DNA of 64,000 bases from Pseudoduganella guangdongensis. Its GTDB lineage: Bacteria > Pseudomonadota > Gammaproteobacteria > Burkholderiales > Burkholderiaceae_D. Below are positions 1 through 6,592 of the stretch, piece after piece (position 1 is the stretch's first letter; each line of letters begins with the position of its first letter). The notes beneath the pieces were generated by a model, which had not been told where the DNA came from, made no database searches, and worked only from the letters and a program-made list of their open reading frames with translations. The stretch lies in the NCBI RefSeq assembly GCF_009857475.1, contig NZ_WWCJ01000018.1:49129-113128 (forward strand), in the 5' to 3' direction. The position numbers and the translations under genes were made by a program.

Positions 1-208
1 CGAGTGCGAGCGGGTCGTGCCAGTGCAGCGCGAGGAAGGCGCCGGCGATGCTGCCGCCGCTGACGCAGGAAATGAGGTCGATCTTGTCGAGCAGCTTGCG
101 CGCACGCAACTCACGCAGCACGCCCAAATGAAAAGCGGCAGCCCGAAAGCCGCCGCCCGACAAGGTAAGCCCAATGCGCTTGCTGGCGCCATTGATGGTG
201 ATGCTCAT
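1..208 (-). CDS. Patatin-like phospholipase, N-terminal part (runs off the window)
   Basis: The reverse strand reads from an ATG at 206-208 to the window edge with no stop, so only about 69 N-terminal residues are visible. A strong GGAGGT ribosome-binding site lies just upstream. The translation contains LTLSGGGFRAAAFHLGVL, the glycine-rich oxyanion-hole block of patatin lipases. It is followed by SCVSGGSIAGA, which fits the nucleophile elbow (the Ser of VSGGS). Family knowledge makes it a Ser-Asp dyad acyl hydrolase acting on membrane lipids; the catalytic Asp lies outside the window. It is oriented like ubiK, 108 bp downstream of that gene. The substrate cannot be inferred. Confidence 0.8.
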   Translation of the reverse strand, partial: MSITINGASKRIGLTLSGGGFRAAAFHLGVLRELRARKLLDKIDLISCVSGGSIAGAFLALHWHDPLAL

Positions 209-316
209 GGGACACCTCCGTAGGAAAGTGCGCACCCATGGCACGGGAATCAACCCGTTACGATAGGGCGATTCCTATAGAGTAGGCAATAAATCTGCCT
301 TAAAACTCACCAATTA

Positions 317-559
317 TCACTTTTCGGCCAGTTTGGCTTCCAGCTCGGCCAGGCGCGATTCCAGCAGTTCCAGCTTGGCGCGTGCCTTGGCCAGCATCTG
401 GGCCTGGATATCAAACTCTTCGCGCGTGACCAGATCCAGTTTGGCGAAGCCCTGGGTCATCATGGCCTTGACGTTCTTCTCGATATCCTTGGCAGGCGAG
501 TTTTCGATGACCTGGTTGACTTTCTGTTGCAGGTCGTTAAAGAAGGCATTCATGTCCAT
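317..559 (-). CDS. ubiK: UbiK-type accessory factor (BMFP domain)
   Basis: This is an 80-residue protein starting MDMNAFFNDLQQKVNQVIE. An amphipathic N-terminal helix leads to a charged C-terminal coiled coil (LAKARAKLELLESRLAELEAKLAEK). That is the usual architecture and length of the BMFP/YqiC family. UbiK is known to assist aerobic ubiquinone biosynthesis by binding UbiJ and lipid. The frame stays open further upstream to a TTG at 614-616. I chose the ATG at 557-559 because AGGAA sits 7 bases upstream and homologues start here. An NtrC-like palindrome (587-603) lies about 28 bp upstream of the start codon, but it more likely serves the divergent porin-glnK-amtB operon. Confidence 0.88.
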   Translation of the reverse strand: MDMNAFFNDLQQKVNQVIENSPAKDIEKNVKAMMTQGFAKLDLVTREEFDIQAQMLAKARAKLELLESRLAELEAKLAEK

Positions 560-586
560 GGCGTAATTCCTGATGTGTGAGGTTTT

Positions 587-603
587 TGCACCACGAAGGT
601 GCA
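587..603. promoter_or_regulatory. NtrC-binding site (enhancer), consensus match
   Basis: TGCACCACGAAGGTGCA is a perfect palindrome in both half sites and matches the classical NtrC consensus TGCACC-N5-GGTGCA. It lies about 70-90 bp upstream of the sigma-54 promoter at 673-689, a normal enhancer distance. That promoter precedes the TorF porin-glnK-amtB genes. Confidence 0.85.
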
Positions 604-648
604 ACTTTGGCTTCAATTGGTGCGAGATGTAGGCAATACATCAATTGA

Positions 649-665
649 TGCACGTTCCCGGTGGT
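649..665. promoter_or_regulatory. Second, imperfect NtrC-like site
   Basis: TGCACG-TTCCC-GGTGGT keeps 9 of 12 consensus NtrC half-site bases. It is centred 62 bp (about six helical turns) downstream of the strong site, so dimers on both sites would face the same side of the DNA. It ends 9 bp before the -24 box. Its function is an inference from spacing and sequence. Confidence 0.5.
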
Positions 666-672
666 TAATGGG

Positions 673-689
673 CTGGCACGCAATCTGCT
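673..689 (+). promoter_or_regulatory. Sigma-54 (RpoN) promoter of the porin-glnK-amtB operon
   Basis: CTGGCACGCAATCTGCT matches the -24/-12 consensus TGGCACG-N4-TTGCW with one mismatch, and GG and GC are separated by exactly 10 bp. Together with the upstream NtrC site it marks a nitrogen-starvation promoter. The porin ATG lies 75 bp downstream. Confidence 0.85.
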
Positions 690-763
690 AATAGGCAGTA
701 AAGCTTGTCGATTTAAGCCTGAATTTTAAACCGCAATAAAAGTTCACTCAAAAGGAAATCGCC

Positions 764-1522
764 ATGAATCACAAGAGCAAGAAGCTGGCCCTCACCGCTG
801 CAGTCGCTTTGGCTATGGCAACGCTGGGGACTGGCATGGCCCAAGCGGCGGATGCCGCGCCGGAGGCGAAGCCTGACAATGAGATTAGCTTTAATGCTGC
901 CATCACCAGCGATTACCGCTACCGCGCTATTTCGCAAACCCGCCTGAAACCAGCGCTGCAAGGCGGCGCCGACTGGGTCAACAATCCGACTGGTTTCTAT
1001 GCGGGTGTTTGGGGCTCCACTATCAAGTGGATCAAGGATGGCGGCGGCGACGCTTCCGTTGAAGTCGATGTGTATGGCGGCAAGCGCGGCGAGATCGCGC
1101 CGGGCGTGAGTTATGACGTGGGCTTCCTGGCCTATATCTATCCGTCCAACGACCTCAACCCGAGTGCCAATACGCGTGAAGTGTACGGCCAGGTCGGCTA
1201 TGGCCCGGCGACCTTGAAGTACTCGCATTCGCTCAGCAACCTGTTCGGCTTTGCCGACAGCAAGCACAGCACCTATATCGATGCGTCGGTCAACCAGGAC
1301 CTGGGCGACGGTTATGTGCTGAACCTGCACGTGGGCCACCAGAAGGTGAAGAACTCCAGCCAGTACAGCTACACCGACTGGAAGGCCGGCGTGACCAAGG
1401 ACCTGGGCTTCGCTTCGCTGGCGCTGGCCTACATCGATACCAATACCGAAAACTATCTCGCACCAAATGGCAAGAAACTGGGCAAGGCTGGCCTGGTGCT
1501 GACCTTGTCCAAAACCTTCTAA
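764..1522 (+). CDS. TorF family putative porin
   Basis: The product has 252 residues with a signal peptide ending near residue 28 (MAQA-AD). A beta-rich body follows, with the hallmark SFNAAITSDYRYRAISQT and a closing aromatic LVLTLSKTF typical of outer-membrane barrels. This resembles the gcw_chp/TIGR02001 family annotated as TorF-type putative porins. An AAAAGGAAATCGCC ribosome-binding region precedes the ATG. The gene is 12 bp from glnK and appears to be the first gene of the NtrC/sigma-54 transcript. A role in outer-membrane passage of nitrogen compounds is therefore plausible but inferred; the substrate is unknown. Confidence 0.85.
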   Translation: MNHKSKKLALTAAVALAMATLGTGMAQAADAAPEAKPDNEISFNAAITSDYRYRAISQTRLKPALQGGADWVNNPTGFYAGVWGSTIKWIKDGGGDASVEVDVYGGKRGEIAPGVSYDVGFLAYIYPSNDLNPSANTREVYGQVGYGPATLKYSHSLSNLFGFADSKHSTYIDASVNQDLGDGYVLNLHVGHQKVKNSSQYSYTDWKAGVTKDLGFASLALAYIDTNTENYLAPNGKKLGKAGLVLTLSKTF

Positions 1523-1534
1523 AGAGGCACCCGT

Positions 1535-1873
1535 ATGAAAATGATTACCGCCATTATCAAGCCGTTCAAGCTGGACGAGGTGCGTGAAGCACTGTCCGCG
1601 ATCAACGTGCAAGGCATCACCGTGACCGAGGTGAAAGGCTTCGGCCGCCAGAAGGGCCACACCGAGCTGTATCGCGGCGCGGAGTATGTGGTCGATTTCC
1701 TGCCGAAGACCAAAATCGAGGCGGCGGTGGATGATGCGATCGTCGAGCAAGCGATCGAGGCAATCGAGAACGCCGCGCGCACCGGCAAGATTGGCGACGG
1801 CAAGATTTTCGTTTCGTCGCTGGAGCAAGTGATCCGTATCCGTACCGGCGAGACCGGCAACGACGCACTGTAA
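1535..1873 (+). CDS. glnK: PII nitrogen regulatory protein GlnK
   Basis: This is a 112-residue PII protein with the T-loop sequence GHTELYRGAEYVVDFLPK, in which Tyr51 is the uridylylation site. The C-terminal signature GKIGDGKIFV is also present. PII trimers bind ATP/ADP and 2-oxoglutarate and, when deuridylylated, block AmtB. The gene sits 11 bp upstream of amtB in the usual glnK-amtB pair and downstream of an NtrC/sigma-54 promoter, so GlnK rather than the constitutive GlnB is the better name. The sequence alone separates GlnK from GlnB poorly; the operon context decides. Confidence 0.93.
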   Translation: MKMITAIIKPFKLDEVREALSAINVQGITVTEVKGFGRQKGHTELYRGAEYVVDFLPKTKIEAAVDDAIVEQAIEAIENAARTGKIGDGKIFVSSLEQVIRIRTGETGNDAL

Positions 1874-1884
1874 GGGGAAACGTG

Positions 1885-3432
1885 ATGCAATTCATGAAGA
1901 AGTTGCTGGCCGCAGGCGCTGTCCTGATGGCCTTTAGCGCAGCCCTGCCTGCGCTGGCGCAAGACGCCAAACCAGCGGAAGCGCCCGTTGCTGCCGCTAC
2001 CGCCGCTACGCCGGCTGCTGCGCCGGCTGCGGATGCTGGCGCTGCTGCTGCCGCAGCGCCGGCTGCTGCCGCCACCGCTGAAGCCGCTCCTGCCGCCGCG
2101 CCGGCGCCGGTCGCACAGAAGGGCGATACCGCCTGGATGTTCGTCGCCACCCTGCTGGTCATCATGATGACCATTCCTGGCCTGGCCCTGTTCTACGGCG
2201 GCCTGGTTCGCTCCAAGAACATGCTGTCGGTGCTGCTGCAGGTGTTCTTTGTGTTCGCGCTGATTATCGTGCTGTGGTGCCTGTACGGCTACTCGCTGGC
2301 CTTCACCGAAGGCAATGCCTTCTATGGTGGTTTCGGCCGCGCGCTGCTGGCGGGCATTTACGACCCGGTCAAAGGCTTCGCCATGGCGGCGACCTTCAGC
2401 AAAGGCGTGGTGATCCCTGAGTTCATCTTCGTCGCCTTCCAGGGCACCTTCGCCGCCATTACCTGCGGCCTGATCGTGGGCGCCTTCGCCGAGCGCGTGA
2501 AGTTCTCCGCTGTGCTGGCGTTCATGGTGCTGTGGTTCACTTTCTGCTACCTGCCAGTGGCGCACATGGTCTGGTTCTGGACCGGCCCTGATGCGATCAC
2601 CGATGCGGCTGCATTGGCGACGGAGACGGCCAAGGCTGGCTTCATCTTCCAAAAAGGCGCGCTGGACTTCGCCGGCGGCACCGTGGTGCACATCAACGCT
2701 GCAGTTGCAGGCTTGGTGGGCGCGATCCTGATCGGCAAGCGCGTTGGCTACGGCCGCGATTCCATGGCCCCGCACTCGCTGACCATGACCATGATTGGCG
2801 CATCGCTGCTGTGGGTGGGCTGGTTCGGCTTCAACGCCGGCTCCGCGCTGGAAGCTGGCGATATTGCGGCCCTGGCCTTCATCAACACCCTGCTGGCAAC
2901 TGCTTGCGCCACTGTATCGTGGGTATTCGGTGAATGGATCGCCAAAGGCAAACCTTCCATGCTGGGCGCTGCGTCCGGCGCGGTGGCTGGCCTGGTCGCC
3001 ATCACCCCGGCCGCTGGCTTCGTTGGCCCGATGGGCGCGCTGGCGATCGGCCTGCTGGCCGGCATCGTCTGCCTGTGGGGCGTGAACGGCCTGAAACGCC
3101 TGATCGGCGCCGACGACTCGCTGGATGTGTTCGGCGTGCACGGCGTGGGCGGTATCCTGGGCGCCGTGCTGACCGGCGTGTTCGCCGCACCATCGCTGGG
3201 CGGCCAGGGCATTTTCGACTACGTTGCCAACAAGGCAAGTGCAGACTACTCGATCAGCGGCCAGGTGATCACCCAGCTGACGGCGGTGGGCATCACCATC
3301 CTGTGGTCGGCCGTGGTTTCCTTCATCGCCTACAAGCTGGTTGACATCGTAATCGGCCTGCGCGTGCCGGAAGAAGAAGAGCGTGAAGGCCTGGACATCA
3401 CCAGCCACGGCGAATCCGCTTACCACGCTTGA
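1885..3432 (+). CDS. amtB: Ammonium transporter AmtB
   Basis: This is an inner-membrane ammonium channel of 515 residues. A signal peptide ends near residue 25 (LPALA-QD) and is followed by an unusually long Ala/Pro linker to about residue 80. The Amt channel domain then begins at TAWMFVATLLVIMMTIPG. The conserved pore histidine segments are visible (GGTVVHINAAVAG and DVFGVHGVGGILGA). An in-frame GTG lies at 1882, but the ATG at 1885 sits 6-7 bases after AAGGGGA and is preferred. It follows glnK and ends in a strong terminator. Gating by GlnK is expected from the family. Confidence 0.95.
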   Translation: MQFMKKLLAAGAVLMAFSAALPALAQDAKPAEAPVAAATAATPAAAPAADAGAAAAAAPAAAATAEAAPAAAPAPVAQKGDTAWMFVATLLVIMMTIPGLALFYGGLVRSKNMLSVLLQVFFVFALIIVLWCLYGYSLAFTEGNAFYGGFGRALLAGIYDPVKGFAMAATFSKGVVIPEFIFVAFQGTFAAITCGLIVGAFAERVKFSAVLAFMVLWFTFCYLPVAHMVWFWTGPDAITDAAALATETAKAGFIFQKGALDFAGGTVVHINAAVAGLVGAILIGKRVGYGRDSMAPHSLTMTMIGASLLWVGWFGFNAGSALEAGDIAALAFINTLLATACATVSWVFGEWIAKGKPSMLGAASGAVAGLVAITPAAGFVGPMGALAIGLLAGIVCLWGVNGLKRLIGADDSLDVFGVHGVGGILGAVLTGVFAAPSLGGQGIFDYVANKASADYSISGQVITQLTAVGITILWSAVVSFIAYKLVDIVIGLRVPEEEEREGLDITSHGESAYHA

Positions 3433-3450
3433 TCAGGCATTTTTGAACGT

Positions 3451-3477
3451 AAAGCGCCCTGCGGGGCGCTTTTTTTG
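3451..3477 (+). terminator. Rho-independent terminator after amtB
   Basis: A 9-bp perfect stem, AAAGCGCCC paired with GGGCGCTTT around a TGCG loop, runs straight into a seven-T tract. It closes the porin-glnK-amtB operon 18 bp after the amtB stop codon. Confidence 0.9.
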
Positions 3478-3554
3478 TTTAAAAGTACCTTTTATTTGCG
3501 AGTTTTGCCCCAAAATGGAGGGTCTGCGAATACCAACATAAGCAAGGAAGCAAC

Positions 3555-4853
3555 ATGGTGCCCCACCTCGCTACGGCCCTGACCGGACCGTTACTCGATC
3601 TTGAAGAAAAGATCATTGCCGCAACCCCAGCCATTGAGCGGTGGTTCCGCCTGGAGTGGCAGGAACATACGCCGCCGTTCTATGCCTCGGTCGATCTGCG
3701 CAATGCCGGCTATAAGCTGGCGCCGGTGGATACCAACCTGTTCCCGGGCGGTTTCCATTTCCTGGCCAATGAAATGGCCCCCCTGTCGGTACAGGCGGCG
3801 ATGGCCGCCATCGATAAGTATTGCCCGGATGCGCGCAACCTGCTGCTGATTCCGGAAATCAAGCCACGCCATCCGACTTACTTCCAGAACGTGTCGAAGC
3901 TGATGCAGATCTTCCGCCAGACGGGGTTGCATGTGCGCCTGGGCTCGCTGGACCCGGAAGTGACCCAGCCAACGCCGCTGGCGCTGCCGGACGGCAATAT
4001 GCTGGTGGTGGAGCCGCTGCTGCGTTCGCCGAACGGGCGGCGCCTGGGGCTGAAGGATTTTGATCCTTGCACGATCTTGCTGAACAACGATTTGTCGGCG
4101 GGTATCCCGGAAATTTTGACCAACCTTCACGAGCAGAGCCTGCTGCCGCCGCTGCATGCGGGCTGGGCGCTGCGCCGCAAGTCGAACCATTTCAATGCTT
4201 ATGACGAGGTGGCGAAGAAGTTCGGCAAGCTGATCGGGGTCGATCCGTGGATGGTGAATCCTTTCCATGCCAAGTGCGGCGGGGTGGACCTGGCAACCGG
4301 GGAGGGGCAGGATTGCCTGGCGTCTTCGGTGGATGCCGTGCTGGCCAAGATCCGTAAGAAGTATAAGGAGTACGGGATCAAGGAGAAGCCGTTTGTCATC
4401 ATCAAGCCGGATGCTGGCACGTATGGCAAGGGCATCATCACGATCCGCGATGCGGCCCAGTTGAAGGAGCTGTCGGACGAACAGCGGGCGCGCATGACCG
4501 TGATTAAGGACGGCCAGGCGGTGACCGACCTGAATATCCAGGAGGGTGTGCCGACCTTTGAGAGCATCAAGGAGGCGTTCGCGGAGCCGGTGGTGTATAT
4601 GATCGACCGCTATGTGGTCGGCGGCTTCTATCGTGTGCATGGCGAGAAGGGGGCGGACCAGAATCTGAACGCGCCGGGCTCGCAGTTTGTGCCGCTGGCC
4701 TTTGCGCAGCAGCATGCGGTGCCGGATGTGAAGGCGAAGCCGGGGACTGCGGCGCCGAACCGGTTCTATGTCTATGGCGTTGTGGCGCGGCTGGCTCTTT
4801 TGGCGGCTTCGCTGGAGATGGAACGCACGGATCCGGATCCGGAGGTCTATTAA
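3555..4853 (+). CDS. gshA: Glutamate-cysteine ligase (Acidithiobacillus-type GshA)
   Basis: The product has 432 residues beginning MVPHLATALTGPLLDLEEKI, preceded by AAGGAAG. The sequence (ASVDLRNAGYKLAPVDTNLFPGGF, FVIIKPDAGTYGKGI, VYMIDRYVVGGFYRVH) matches the proteobacterial glutamate-cysteine ligase family first defined in Acidithiobacillus (TIGR02049 type), which is unrelated to the E. coli GshA fold. It makes gamma-glutamylcysteine in the cytoplasm, the first step of glutathione synthesis, and is followed by gshB. The TAA stop is also the first base triplet of a palindromic repeat at 4851-4919. Confidence 0.93.
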   Translation: MVPHLATALTGPLLDLEEKIIAATPAIERWFRLEWQEHTPPFYASVDLRNAGYKLAPVDTNLFPGGFHFLANEMAPLSVQAAMAAIDKYCPDARNLLLIPEIKPRHPTYFQNVSKLMQIFRQTGLHVRLGSLDPEVTQPTPLALPDGNMLVVEPLLRSPNGRRLGLKDFDPCTILLNNDLSAGIPEILTNLHEQSLLPPLHAGWALRRKSNHFNAYDEVAKKFGKLIGVDPWMVNPFHAKCGGVDLATGEGQDCLASSVDAVLAKIRKKYKEYGIKEKPFVIIKPDAGTYGKGIITIRDAAQLKELSDEQRARMTVIKDGQAVTDLNIQEGVPTFESIKEAFAEPVVYMIDRYVVGGFYRVHGEKGADQNLNAPGSQFVPLAFAQQHAVPDVKAKPGTAAPNRFYVYGVVARLALLAASLEMERTDPDPEVY

Positions 4854-4919
4854 ACCCGGTAAACCAGGGTCAGACCCAAGGGGCAGGCCCTCGGGTCTGA
4901 CCCAGACTTTCCGGGTTTA
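4851..4919. repeat. Intergenic palindromic repeat, family A, copy 1
   Basis: This is a 69-bp inverted repeat. The outer arms are TAAACCCGG and CCGGGTTTA; the inner arms are AGGGTCAGACCC and GGGTCTGACCC. Related copies lie at 17635-17782, 20805-20923 and 48093-48160. The first TAA is the gshA stop codon. It occupies most of the gshA-gshB spacer and would fold into a long hairpin in RNA. No transposase gene is nearby. Confidence 0.9.
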
Positions 4920-4954
4920 GGCTAGAATCAGTTGTTACATTTTTGGACTAATCC

Positions 4955-5905
4955 ATGAAAATCGCTTTCCTCGCCGACCCTTTGTCCAGCTTTAAGATCT
5001 ACAAGGACTCGACTTTCGCCATGATGGCGGAGGCGGCGCGGCGGGGGCATGAGGTGTATGCCTTCCAGCAGCGCCACATGGCGCTCAAAGATGGCAAGGT
5101 CACGGCCTACGTTTCCCGCATCGAGCTGACCGGCGACGCCGACGAGTGGTACAAGGCCGCGCCGTCGGAAGACACCAGCCTGGCCGCCTTCGACGCGGTG
5201 ATCCAGCGCAAGGACCCGCCGTTCGACATGGAGTATGTCTACGGCACCTACCTGCTGCAACTGGCGGAAAAGCAGGGCGCGAAGGTCTTCAACAAGCCTT
5301 CCGCCATCCGCGACCACAATGAAAAGCTGTCCATCGCGCAGTTTTCGCAGTTCACCGCGCCGACCCTGGTCACCAGCGACGAAACCCGCCTGCGCGATTT
5401 CCAGGCCGAACACGGCGACGTGATCCTGAAGCCGCTGGACGGCATGGGCGGCGCCGGCATCTTCCGCATCAAGGCCGATGGCCTGAACCTGGGCTCCGTG
5501 ATCGAGACCCTGACCCAGCTTGGCGCCCGCACCATCATGGCGCAGCGCTACATCCCGGACATCGTCAAGGGCGACAAGCGCATCCTGCTGATCGACGGCA
5601 AACCGGTGCCTTTCTGCCTGGCGCGCATCCCACAGGCCGGTGAAGTGCGCGGCAACCTGGCCGCCGGCGGTACCGGCGTGGCGCAGCCGCTGTCGCAGCG
5701 CGACCGCGAAATCGCCGAGGCGCTGGGCCCGGAATTGGCGTCGCGCGGCCTGTTGCTGGTAGGATTAGATGTGATCGGCGATTACCTGACCGAGGTAAAC
5801 GTCACCAGCCCGACCTGCTTCCAGGAGATCACGCAGCAGACAGGCTTCCAGGTTGCGTCCATGTTCATCGACGCGGTGGAAGCGCGGGCCGGCAAGCAAG
5901 GATAA
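4955..5905 (+). CDS. gshB: Glutathione synthetase
   Basis: This is a 316-residue ATP-grasp enzyme with the GshB N-terminus MKIAFLADPLSSFKIYKDST. The glycine-rich ATP loop PLDGMGGAGIFRI lies near residues 160-172, and the C-terminal block GLDVIGDYLTEVNVTSPTC coordinates Mg-ATP in the family. It joins glycine to gamma-glutamylcysteine. The length equals that of E. coli GshB. It lies downstream of gshA, separated by a palindromic repeat, and only 2 bp upstream of the PTS EIIA gene, so glutathione and PTS genes probably share transcripts. Confidence 0.96.
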   Translation: MKIAFLADPLSSFKIYKDSTFAMMAEAARRGHEVYAFQQRHMALKDGKVTAYVSRIELTGDADEWYKAAPSEDTSLAAFDAVIQRKDPPFDMEYVYGTYLLQLAEKQGAKVFNKPSAIRDHNEKLSIAQFSQFTAPTLVTSDETRLRDFQAEHGDVILKPLDGMGGAGIFRIKADGLNLGSVIETLTQLGARTIMAQRYIPDIVKGDKRILLIDGKPVPFCLARIPQAGEVRGNLAAGGTGVAQPLSQRDREIAEALGPELASRGLLLVGLDVIGDYLTEVNVTSPTCFQEITQQTGFQVASMFIDAVEARAGKQG

Positions 5906-5907
5906 AC

Positions 5908-6309
5908 ATGGTAGGGATTTTATTGATGACGCATGCGCCGCTGGGCCAGGCTTTCCTGGCAGCCGCAGCGCACGTGTTCCGGGCCCCGGTCGAGCGTTTG
6001 GAGGCGATCGACGTGGTGGCGGACCAGGACCTGAACGAGGTGCAGCAGCTGGCGCGCGAGGCGATCAAGCGGCTGGATAGCGGCGAAGGCGTCCTGGTCA
6101 TGACCGATATCAAAGGCGGTACGCCCGCCAATTGTTGTAACAAGCTGGCCGATGCGGGCCGGGTCGAGGTGGTCGCCGGCATCAGCCTGCCGATGCTGCT
6201 GCGTGCCATCACCTACCGCACCGACACGCTGGACGTCGTAGTGGAAATGGCCCTGGCGGGCGCGCAGAACGGCGCGGTCAAGGTCGACAATCGTATCCGA
6301 GTCAACTAA
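5908..6309 (+). CDS. PTS EIIA component, mannose (EIIA-Man) family
   Basis: This is a 133-residue single-domain EIIA. The start MVGILLMTHAPLGQAF carries the phosphorylatable histidine at residue 9, and VLVMTDIKGGTPANCC is the second EIIA-Man signature. It would accept phosphate from HPr, encoded 13 bp downstream. No EIIB or EIIC domain is encoded nearby, so this is the soluble incomplete PTS typical of many betaproteobacteria, where EIIA is thought to act on regulatory targets rather than sugar uptake. The spacing of 2 bp to gshB suggests cotranscription. Confidence 0.92.
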   Translation: MVGILLMTHAPLGQAFLAAAAHVFRAPVERLEAIDVVADQDLNEVQQLAREAIKRLDSGEGVLVMTDIKGGTPANCCNKLADAGRVEVVAGISLPMLLRAITYRTDTLDVVVEMALAGAQNGAVKVDNRIRVN

Positions 6310-6322
6310 ACAAAACTAAAAC

Positions 6323-6592
6323 ATGATTCAGCAAGAACTTGAAATTATCAACAAGCTCGGATTGCATGCACGTGCTTCTGCCAAATTCACCCAACTGGCC
6401 GCCAAGTTCCAGAGCGATGTCTGGCTGTCGCGCAACGGCCGCCGCATCAACGCCAAGTCCATCATGGGCGTGATGATGCTGGCGGCGGGCAAGGGCGCCA
6501 AGGTCCTGCTGGAGGCGGACGGCTCCGATGAACAGGATTGCATCAACGCCTTGACCGCGCTCGTCAACGACAAGTTCGGCGAAGGCGAGTAA
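6323..6592 (+). CDS. ptsH: Phosphocarrier protein HPr
   Basis: This is an 89-residue HPr. His15 in NKLGLHARASAKF is the site phosphorylated by enzyme I. Ser46 in INAKSIMGVMMLAAGKG is the position used by HPr kinase in organisms that have it; hprK is not in this window. It relays phosphate from enzyme I to the EIIA encoded just upstream. Its stop codon abuts the first possible start codon of ptsI. Confidence 0.96.
   Translation: MIQQELEIINKLGLHARASAKFTQLAAKFQSDVWLSRNGRRINAKSIMGVMMLAAGKGAKVLLEADGSDEQDCINALTALVNDKFGEGE

Noticed and set aside
1519..3426. A 635-codon frame antisense to glnK-amtB
   Set aside because: It is a shadow of the high-GC third-codon bias, with Gln/His/Arg-rich sequence and no domain.
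4923..4928. TAGAAT as a -10 box for gshB
   Set aside because: No -35 element at suitable distance; the upstream bases belong to the palindromic repeat. It may still be weakly active but cannot be supported.
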